23,457 bases of DNA. Source: Desulfobacterales bacterium. GTDB lineage: Bacteria > Desulfobacterota > Desulfobacteria > Desulfobacterales > JAFDCJ01. The position numbers and the translations under genes are program-made. The stretch lies in assembly GCA_020345785.1 (NCBI GenBank), contig CP070771.1:6039847-6063303 (forward strand), given 5' to 3'. The notes under the pieces were generated by a model. That model did no database searches. It saw only the letters and a list, made by a program, of their open reading frames with translations, and was not told the origin of the DNA. Shown here in pieces: positions 15,000-22,974 of the stretch (position 1 is its first letter; each line of letters begins with the position of its first letter).

Positions 15000-16730
15000 G
15001 GCGGAAGCACAAAGCCTTCCCCGATTCTCGCCACGAACGCATCGCCTCGAACCAGTTCCGGGTTTTGCAGATCGGATTGGTAAGCCCCAAGGGTTGTCGG
15101 AAAGTCATCCGAGGTGGTGGCACCGGTTATTTAAACGTTGCCGCCGCTGTCCACCATAATGTCTTCACCGCCATCCGGACCGATCCCGCCCAGGTAGGTT
15201 GAAAAGACCAGGCCGCTGCCGGCGGCATTAAACCGTGTCAGGAAGACATCACCATTGCCGCCGGTATGCTCTGATTCCCCATAAGTGCCTTGAATGGGGT
15301 TTAACGTCGGAAAATCAGGCGAAAGGGTTTTGCCCGTGACCCAGGCTTGCGGGGAGCCGCCGGCCGCATGCACGGCAATGCCTTGTCCGAATTCCTTGTT
15401 GATGCCACCCAGGTAGGTGGAAAATATCAGCGCCGTGCCGGTCGGGTTAAGTTTCGACGCAAATGCATCATCTTTCTGGGAAATGGATGCATCAGTGATA
15501 TAAGGATTGCAGAAACCGTCGCTGCCGCAGGTTTTATCGATGGCATCATCGGTTAGCGGGAAATTAATGGACCGTGTATAGCCGGTGATAAAAGCATTGC
15601 CGTCAAGATCGGTTGCAACACTGCTGCCGCGATCTTCGCCGCTGCCCCCCAGATAAGTTGAATACACGATAGAGGACAGCGTGGGATTAAATTTTGTAAC
15701 GAAGGCATCCCGGCTTCCCAGAAGGTCGTCCCGCACCGGATGTTGCAGCGGAAAATTTGTCGAATTCGTCTCGCCGGTGATGATCACGTTGCCGTCGGGA
15801 TCCAGCGCCATGTCGAACGCCCAATCAGAGCCTTCACCCCCCAGAAATGTTGAGTATTGCAGCCGGGGGGTCGATTACCAGCGGTCTGCCGGTGTCATAA
15901 GCTGCGACCTGCAGCCGAACGTGGTTGACGGCGTCGAGCACAAAACTACCGGCAACCGGGTTTCTTCGACCGTGATTTTCCTGGTAGATAAACGGTTTGT
16001 GGAGGAAAAGCCGGCCGGCCGATGTGTCCGCGATCAGATTTCCAAAATCATCCAGCAACATGTTTTCGATTCCCTCAAACGACAGACGGATGATATCCGG
16101 ATCGGCGTCTGCGGCAACGACAAAGTCAAATTCAAGTCCTCCCCGGCGGCCGTAAAATACGAGCTGGATACCGGGATAGACATCTCGATACTCAACGCTT
16201 TCATAATTTGCAATGTTGACATGCCACCGGCTGGGATCGTCACCAAGAAAGTAGTTGGTCGTTCCGGGCAGCCGGCTCCGGCCTTTTATCTCGGCCCGGG
16301 GGTTGGCATCTTCAAGATGCATGCGGACGAGGCCTGTCGAGCTTGAAGCGGGTTGCTGCTCATCCGGGTGTGATCGATGTTTAGACGGCATTCGATCATC
16401 GACATTTCTGTTCAAGGTTATCAGGATTTCAGTCGGCATCAGAAACAGGGTATACCGCCGATTTCGGGTCAGAAAATTCACCCTCGCGTCCGCCTGGCCT
16501 ACATTGGGCTCGAATCTCAGGGGCAGGTCTGCAAACGCCATGGTTATTTCATCAAGGGATTTATTAATCGGTTCGGTCTGAGAGTTTATATTTCCTATGA
16601 CAGGTGGTGCTCCAAGGTGTATCGTGTTATCTGTTGCTGCCGTGATCCTTACAAATGCAGCCGACAGAATTATGACGAATAGTAATATTATTAGGCGACA
16701 GTTATTTTTTATTCGAATGGAACTCGGCAT
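15000..16730 (-). pseudogene. SBBP beta-propeller protein, broken by a frameshift and a stop
   Basis: A secreted propeller protein, first half at 16730-15834. The start MPSSIRIKN at 16730 follows GGGGGAAA and leads a signal-peptide-like segment. The conserved N-terminal domain found ahead of SBBP repeats follows (LRFEPNVGQAD, TNYFLGDDP, YPGIQLVFYG, PLVIDP). At the six-base run 15865-15870 the frame is lost. With one base fewer, the reading continues as DPRLQYSTFLGG into four repeats of the YSTYLGG / GNVxITG type in the frame open down to 15131. There a TAA (15133-15131) replaces the Tyr expected in GNVYITG. Past it, the same frame continues the repeat as ITGATTSDDFPTT and DAFVARI to about 15020. 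So there are at least two lesions. A homopolymer sequencing error could explain the first but not easily the second. Confidence 0.8.
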
Positions 16731-17300
16731 AATTTCCCCCGCATCATTGATTTGTGAATACCGAAGCGGATGGAAATTGCTTTGAACATCCCTGTTTCGA
16801 TGAAAATCACAATATCTCAACAAGTCTATTGCCCTTCGCAGGCAACCATCAGGGACGCAACGGTTTCGCCCCCATCAAAAATCTCACTTGACAACCATTT
16901 CAACCTTCGATAGCTAGAGTTCCAATTGCTTCCTGTTGATCCGACCTATCCATATGTCGGGCGGGAGCTGAATTAATTCTCAAATTTCGATTCATCCGCG
17001 CTAAAAATTAAGTTCTTGTCTATATCGATCGCAACCCCCCTCGGAGATGCAGGCGCGATTCAAGACTCTCTTTGCAGTTCAAACCAATCAGCGTCACATA
17101 CGTAAAGACGATTCGCAACAGGACCGACTGAGACAAGCGGCAATAATTAAAACCAACGATGAAAAGACCCCCGCAATGTTGCCTGAGATTGTCTGTTAAA
17201 CTTCATTCATGCTGTAGTGCATCCTCGCCAACATTCTGCCCTCAGGCTTCAGGCAGGAAACGGGAATATATCAATTTCACCTGTTTTTAAGGAGATCAAT
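16731..17300. other. 570-bp divergent non-coding region
   Basis: This lies between the start of the propeller pseudogene (minus) and the CHAT gene (plus). No gene is supported: a GTG-initiated in-frame extension of the CHAT protein from 17217 lacks a ribosome-binding site. TTGACA occurs at 16888-16893 with TAGAGT 21 bases further, too far apart for a standard promoter. Both divergent promoters must lie here. No clear inverted repeat or array was found by eye. Confidence 0.5.
17289..17295 (+). promoter_or_regulatory. Ribosome-binding site deciding the CHAT protein start
   Basis: AAGGAGA lies 5 bases before the ATG at 17301. It favours this start over the in-frame GTG at 17217. Confidence 0.85.
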
Positions 17301-20300
17301 ATGGCCCAAGAACGTCGTCCCAAAGCTCCCAAACGGTCAGCCTCCAAGAAAACCAGTTCCCCTGCACCGCCATCGACCCCCGAAGTAAGCCACACAGCCG
17401 GTCCCAGCGTCGACTTCAAGCTCCGCGGAGCCAAAGAACATTATGAGGCCCCCTCATTCTTAAGCACGACAGAAGTTAAGCTAAGTATCAAGGCCGAGTT
17501 TTCCCCCGGCTTGGCACGCGCTGATCGCCCCACGAAAGAAGTTTCGGTAACTGCTGATGATCTTATCGAAATCGAATTTGAGAACGGCGAGCGGTTATGG
17601 CTCCGCGGTGATGATTACTTCGAGCGATTTTCCGGTTCGACCGCCCGAGGTGCTCGGGAAAGAGAGACTTTTGATGTTCCCGCCCAACTCGAATTGCTTC
17701 CCGTCGGTATGCAGGCTCGCGGTCCGATCAGCTGGGCGGTTAAGTCGCTCAAGGTGTTGGGCATTGATCTTCCCAAGAACGCCGCGAAGGCGTTGGCCAA
17801 GCTCGTCGAAAACCGCATTCCGGATGATCCTGAGAAAAGGAAAAAGCGGCCGGGTCCGGGACTCTATCGATGCAACATGAGCACAGAGGCCTTTGCCTTA
17901 ACGCAGGCGGCATTAGATGCAACAGAATCCCCCTATCTAATTTTTATTCACGGCACTGCTTCAAGTACCTGGGGAAGTTTCGGCGACCTCTGGTCGCAGG
18001 AGCGTCAAGGGGAACTCGGCAGGTTGCGCTCAATATATGGAGATCGGGTTTTGGCTTTCGAGCATGCGTCCTTGACCAAAAGCCCTATCGAGAATGCACT
18101 AGACCTTGCCGACAAACTGCCCGCAAATGCCCATTTGCATTTGGTCACTCATTCGCGCGGCGGCCTGGTTGGTGAAATGGTCTGTCGTGCCATGGTGGTT
18201 CAGGAGATAAAGCGGACAGACGGTTCAGAGGAAAACATCAAAGTTTTCCAGCCCTTTCTGCCCGATGAATTTCGGCTGTTCGAACGAGACAAAAAATACA
18301 GTGCGGATTCCAATCAGCTCAAACGACTCAAAGAGCTCGATGCAATGCTGAAGGATAAACAGTTCAAGGTCGATCGCTTTGTGCGCGTGGCCTGCCCGGC
18401 GCTCGGCACAACCCTGGCATCCGGGCGGCTTGACCGCTGGTTCTCCGTGATTGGGAGCCTGGCCGGAACTGCACTTCCCGACACCCCCCTGTATGACTCA
18501 TTTAAAGATATCGGAGATTTCGTGGCGGCCGTCATCAAGGAAAAAACGAACCCTTCGACCCTTCCCGGTCTTGAGGCCATGATGCCTGATTCGGCATTCA
18601 TCAAGCTGGTCAACTGGCCAAAAGTCGCGGTTCCGGGCGACCTCGCAGTGATCGCCGGAGACATCGATCCGGATGCCTGGTGGGCCCGGATGCTGGTTTG
18701 GGTTTCGGACCGCTTTTATGAAGGTGACCACGACCTGGTTGTCAACACACCATCAATGTACGGGGGCGCAAAACGGTCTGGGGATTCCGCGGTGAGTTTC
18801 AATAAGGGGCCGGAAGTGAATCATTTTCGCTATTTCCAAAACCAATCCAGCGCCCAACAAATGGTAACGGCCTTGACCGCGAAAGACCTCTCCCTGGAGG
18901 GTTTTGAGCCGTTAAGCAAGCCGACCGCGGACATCGCGCGCGCCGTCGCATTGCGCAGCGCGGAACCCAGACCGGTGGTGTTCGTCATCCCCGGCATCAT
19001 GGGCAGCGAGCTTGAAGTGGATGGCGACCATGTCTGGCTCGATATTCCAGACATTGTATTCGGTGGATTCAAGCAGCTGCATATCGATGCAAAAAATGTC
19101 AAGGCCACGCAGCCTTTTGCGCGCTACTATGGGGATATCATAGAACATCTCACCGAGACCCACAAGGTCGTGCCCTTCCCTTACGACTGGCGTCTGCCGG
19201 TTGAAAAAGAAGCGGACCGCTTAGCCCTTGAGGTGCAACGGGAATTCGATGAAGCAAAACGGCATCAAAATCCGGTGCGCATCCTGGCCCATTCCATGGG
19301 CGGATTGGTGGCACGCACCATGATCCTGCGGTATGAATCCTTATGGCGCGAGATCTGCTCGAATCCGGGTGCGCGCCTGGTGATGCTCGGCACCCCCAAT
19401 GCAGGCTCTCATGCCATCACCGAACTGCTGGTGGCCCAATCCTCAACCCTTAACCAGATCGCTTTTGTAGATATCACTCACGACAAGGAAGAGCTGCTCC
19501 AAATCATCAGTCGCTTTCCCGGCATCCTGGCAATGCTTCCCAAAGACTACCGCGAAGATTATTTTTCGGCAGCAACATGGAAGAACTATCATGATAAAGC
19601 GGGCAAAGGCTGGGTGCTGCCTCGTGAAAATGACATTGCCGAGGCACGCAAGTTCAGACAGGCGTTGGATAATTCGCCCATTGACCCGGATCATATGATT
19701 TATGTTGCAGGCCACGCTGATGTGACGGTTGCCGAGATGTATCTCGACACGAGCGCAAGGCCCCCACAGATTAAATTCCTTGGAACCGTGCGGGGAGACG
19801 GCCGGGTCACCTGGGACGGGGGCATTCCTTCCGGAGTGCCGACCTGGTACATGAACGTCGATCACGGCAGTCTCCCGGCGCATGAAGCGTCCTTTGAAGC
19901 CCTCGGGGAACTGCTTGAACGAGGAAAAACCAATCTGCTGCCACAAACCGCACCCGTTTCGCGAACTGCGGCGGCGCTTTTCCAGATGCCACCGGCAACC
20001 GACGAACTTTATCCGGATGAAAACATACTGGCCGCTACCGTACTTGGTGCTGGTCCCGGCAGATTCCGTCGAGCAGAGCCTCGCGAACTGCCGGTACAGG
20101 TCAGTGTCGTTCACGGTAATCTGGCTTTTGCCAGACACCCGGTAGCGGTGGGTCACTACGCCGGTGATACCATTATCAGCGCAGAAAAAAAGCTTGACCG
20201 GTCCCTTTTCGGCGCCCTGACCCAGCGTCATCAGCTTGGTATCTATCCGGGCGATCTCGAGACGAGTGCCGTCTTTTTCAATCCCAAAGCGACCGCAAAT

Positions 20301-22895
20301 CAGGCTGTTTCGCCGGCAGGCGCCATTGTAATCGGGCTGGGTACCGTCGGCAACCTCAGTGCCGCAGCCCTCACCCGGACATTTACACGGGCGATGCTGG
20401 AATATGTGATAGAAGCAAATGAGCGTGGACCGCAAAATTTGCCTGTCGTCGGTTCCGGCTCTCGACCTCGCGAATTCGGCGTAAGTGCCCTCCTTATCGG
20501 CACCGGCGCGGGGGGCATCTCTGTTTCAGATTCTGTTTTTGCAATTCTGAAGGGCGTTCAGGATGCCAACCGGGTTCTTGCCAAGGCTGCGCAGACACAT
20601 CGGATCAGATACGTGGAGTTCATGGAACTCTTTGAGGACCAGGCATTGCAGGCCGTTAAGGCCCTTGAAACATTCAAGGATCAGCTGCCCGCTGAAAATG
20701 CGTTCATTTTTGAAGCCGGCCTTCTCACCCGTCACGGCGGACTTCGCCGCGTGACTTATGAAGAGCCCCGAGGATGGTGGCATCGGCTGCAAATCATGGG
20801 TGGCGCCACGCGCGACGGCACGGCCGATGGAACCTTACGCTTTTCCGCGTCCACGCGTCGTGCCCGGACCGAAGTCCGCCTGCTCGCTACCCAGCGAGAT
20901 CTGGTGGATCAATTCGTCACGCAATCCATCCGAACAACCCGGGATAGTCGGGTCGCAGCGCGAACACTCTTTGAGCTCCTGTTTCCCAACGAAATCAAAG
21001 CCCAAGCTCCCGATCAGGACGACGTGGTCCTGATCGTCGACGAGGAGGCGGCCCGTTACCCATGGGAACTGTTGGAAGACCGCTGGGGGCCTTCCGGTGT
21101 TCCCTTTGTCATTGAGCACGGGCTTTTGCGTCAGTTGGCGTCTGGCGAGTTCCGTGAGTCGATTTTGGGAGTCACCCGAAACAACGCACTGGTCATTGGG
21201 GACCCCGTAAGCAAATTCCCCGAACTCAAGGGCGCTCAGGAAGAAGCCAAAGCAGTCGCGCGCACGCTGCAGAGGGATGGACGGTTCTTGGTGGAGCAGC
21301 GCATTCAGCCCAACAGTCAACAGGTTGTAAATGCCCTGTACGCCAATGCATACCGAGTGCTGCACCTGGCAGGGCACGGCGTTTTCGAGATGCCGGCTCT
21401 GGAAGCACTCGAATGCAAGCGCTGCGGGCAGCCGCTTCCGGAAGACAAGGTCGCCGAACAGCAAAAATTTCTGAAACCGATAACCGGCATGATCATCGGC
21501 GACGGCGTCGTGCTGTCGCCAAAGGAAGTGCATCAGATGCGCTACGTGCCGGAGCTGGTTTTTATTAATTGCTGTCATCTCGGTCACATCGAAAATGGCG
21601 CCAGAGAGAGCAGGGAAAATCGAAACGATCGGGACGACTACAACAAGATTGCGGCCAATGTGGCTACCGAGTTTATCCGGATGGGCGTGCGGGCGGTCAT
21701 TGCGGCCGGCTGGGCTGTGGACGACCTGGCAGCCAACAGCTTTGCCGTGACGTTTTACGATCAAATGCTCAATGGTCAAACCTTTGGCGAATCGGTCAAG
21801 GCGGCGCGCAAGACCACCTACGAAAGGCACCGGGAAACCAACACCTGGGGCGCCTATCAATGTTACGGGGACCCCGACTATCGTTTAATCCGGGAATCCG
21901 GCAGCAGTGCAGCAAAAAAAGAGGATATCAAACTCGTGTCACTTTCTGAAGCCATTGCAGAACTAAACAATATCGCGGCCCGGTTGGCGGCAAGCGCTGA
22001 TCAGGACCCGAAAGATGAGGTCGAGCGGATTCGCGCCGTCTTGAAACTGGTCGAGGGGAAAAAATGGCTGGAGCACGGCAGTATTTGCGCGGCATTTGGG
22101 CGTGCATTTGCCGAGGCAAACTGTTTTGAGGATGCCGCCAGGTATTACGAAAAGGCTCTGGAATCTGAAGACGCGGCGGTGACCATCAAAGACTTCGAGC
22201 AACTGGCGAACGTCCAAAGCCGGTATGCAGTCAGACTATGGGCGGAGGGAAAACAGGGGGAAGCTGAGCAGGCCGTTGATATTGCCATCCAGCGTCTGGA
22301 GTCTATTTCAGGCTGCCTGTTTCCGAAAAAAAAAGGCAAGGCGGACGACACAACAGCCGGTCTGACAGCCGAACGCCTGTCGCTTCTTGGCAGTGCAAAC
22401 AAGCGCAAGGCCTGGGTGAGCAAGACCGAGCGAATAGATTCCCTTGAAAAGATGAAAAAGTATTACCAGCAGGCATTCAAGCTGGCAGAGGCGAGGGGAA
22501 AATTTAATCCATACCCGTTGCTCAACTGGTTGACGGCTGAAATCGTGATTGCCTGGTACGGAGGAGCAGAGAAACCCCCTGATGACAGAGTGGCCCTAAT
22601 TCTGGGGCAGCTCGACAAGGCCAACGAGCAGTTGTCGGCCAGTCAGAAAAAAGAGCGCAAATTTTGGACGGCGGTCATGCTGGCCGATGCCGCATTGATC
22701 GCTGCCCTGGCCCGGGCTCAACTCGACGGAAACGCCATTGAAAAAGTTGCGGAAAAATATGCGGAAGCCAGAAAACTCGGCAGCCCCAGGGAGTATGAAT
22801 CCGCTCGCGACCAGATCGATTTTCTCATTGAAATGGCGGAGACCAATAGGGCAGTGGCCGAGTCTTTGGAAAACTTACATAAGAAGATAAAATAA
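17301..22895 (+). CDS. Giant CHAT-protease protein with two alpha/beta-hydrolase modules and a TPR-like tail
   Basis: An 1864-residue cytoplasmic-looking protein (no signal peptide or membrane helix). A Lys/Pro/Ser-rich tail and a small beta-rich region (about 1-190) precede hydrolase 1: H217-G-T, nucleophile S285 in THSRGG, and candidate D478 (GDHDLVV) and H508 (VNHFRYF). It resembles the DUF7379-like lipase fold. Hydrolase 2 is LCAT-like: PGIMGSE (564-570), PYDWR (627-631), S665 in AHSMGG, D833 in GDG, H855 in DHGSLP. An unassigned domain follows (about 930-1090; GHYAGDT, GAIVIGLGTVG). CHAT spans about 1180-1530: PWELL (1254), H1359 in HLAGHG, Cys1425 in NCCHLG, closing GDPDYR (1523-1528). 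C1372/C1375 (CKRC) are inserted between the catalytic residues. The end (about 1545-1864) is helical and TPR-like. CHAT proteins are caspase-like proteases common in bacterial conflict systems, so protease-controlled hydrolase activity is the likely theme, by inference. Confidence 0.88.
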   Translation: MAQERRPKAPKRSASKKTSSPAPPSTPEVSHTAGPSVDFKLRGAKEHYEAPSFLSTTEVKLSIKAEFSPGLARADRPTKEVSVTADDLIEIEFENGERLWLRGDDYFERFSGSTARGARERETFDVPAQLELLPVGMQARGPISWAVKSLKVLGIDLPKNAAKALAKLVENRIPDDPEKRKKRPGPGLYRCNMSTEAFALTQAALDATESPYLIFIHGTASSTWGSFGDLWSQERQGELGRLRSIYGDRVLAFEHASLTKSPIENALDLADKLPANAHLHLVTHSRGGLVGEMVCRAMVVQEIKRTDGSEENIKVFQPFLPDEFRLFERDKKYSADSNQLKRLKELDAMLKDKQFKVDRFVRVACPALGTTLASGRLDRWFSVIGSLAGTALPDTPLYDSFKDIGDFVAAVIKEKTNPSTLPGLEAMMPDSAFIKLVNWPKVAVPGDLAVIAGDIDPDAWWARMLVWVSDRFYEGDHDLVVNTPSMYGGAKRSGDSAVSFNKGPEVNHFRYFQNQSSAQQMVTALTAKDLSLEGFEPLSKPTADIARAVALRSAEPRPVVFVIPGIMGSELEVDGDHVWLDIPDIVFGGFKQLHIDAKNVKATQPFARYYGDIIEHLTETHKVVPFPYDWRLPVEKEADRLALEVQREFDEAKRHQNPVRILAHSMGGLVARTMILRYESLWREICSNPGARLVMLGTPNAGSHAITELLVAQSSTLNQIAFVDITHDKEELLQIISRFPGILAMLPKDYREDYFSAATWKNYHDKAGKGWVLPRENDIAEARKFRQALDNSPIDPDHMIYVAGHADVTVAEMYLDTSARPPQIKFLGTVRGDGRVTWDGGIPSGVPTWYMNVDHGSLPAHEASFEALGELLERGKTNLLPQTAPVSRTAAALFQMPPATDELYPDENILAATVLGAGPGRFRRAEPRELPVQVSVVHGNLAFARHPVAVGHYAGDTIISAEKKLDRSLFGALTQRHQLGIYPGDLETSAVFFNPKATANQAVSPAGAIVIGLGTVGNLSAAALTRTFTRAMLEYVIEANERGPQNLPVVGSGSRPREFGVSALLIGTGAGGISVSDSVFAILKGVQDANRVLAKAAQTHRIRYVEFMELFEDQALQAVKALETFKDQLPAENAFIFEAGLLTRHGGLRRVTYEEPRGWWHRLQIMGGATRDGTADGTLRFSASTRRARTEVRLLATQRDLVDQFVTQSIRTTRDSRVAARTLFELLFPNEIKAQAPDQDDVVLIVDEEAARYPWELLEDRWGPSGVPFVIEHGLLRQLASGEFRESILGVTRNNALVIGDPVSKFPELKGAQEEAKAVARTLQRDGRFLVEQRIQPNSQQVVNALYANAYRVLHLAGHGVFEMPALEALECKRCGQPLPEDKVAEQQKFLKPITGMIIGDGVVLSPKEVHQMRYVPELVFINCCHLGHIENGARESRENRNDRDDYNKIAANVATEFIRMGVRAVIAAGWAVDDLAANSFAVTFYDQMLNGQTFGESVKAARKTTYERHRETNTWGAYQCYGDPDYRLIRESGSSAAKKEDIKLVSLSEAIAELNNIAARLAASADQDPKDEVERIRAVLKLVEGKKWLEHGSICAAFGRAFAEANCFEDAARYYEKALESEDAAVTIKDFEQLANVQSRYAVRLWAEGKQGEAEQAVDIAIQRLESISGCLFPKKKGKADDTTAGLTAERLSLLGSANKRKAWVSKTERIDSLEKMKKYYQQAFKLAEARGKFNPYPLLNWLTAEIVIAWYGGAEKPPDDRVALILGQLDKANEQLSASQKKERKFWTAVMLADAALIAALARAQLDGNAIEKVAEKYAEARKLGSPREYESARDQIDFLIEMAETNRAVAESLENLHKKIK

Positions 22896-22974
22896 GAGGG
22901 TGTTACCTATTACAAAAACGTTACTATTAATATTCTACAAAGATAGCTAGGCCGTGAGAAAAGTACCTAAACAA

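Noticed and set aside
16888..16920. TTGACA box in the divergent region as a sigma-70 promoter for the CHAT gene
   Set aside because: The nearest -10-like hexamer is 21 bp away and poor, and it lies about 400 bp from the start codon, so it is mentioned only in the region description.
17217..17300. GTG-initiated 28-residue N-terminal extension of the CHAT protein
   Set aside because: AAGGAGA at 5-base spacing supports the ATG at 17301; the extension has no ribosome-binding site and no conserved character.
19443..20435. 330-codon open frame on the minus strand inside the CHAT gene, and the similar 341-codon frame at 20835-21860
   Set aside because: Both are antisense shadows of a GC-rich gene whose plus-strand frame has clear catalytic motifs throughout.
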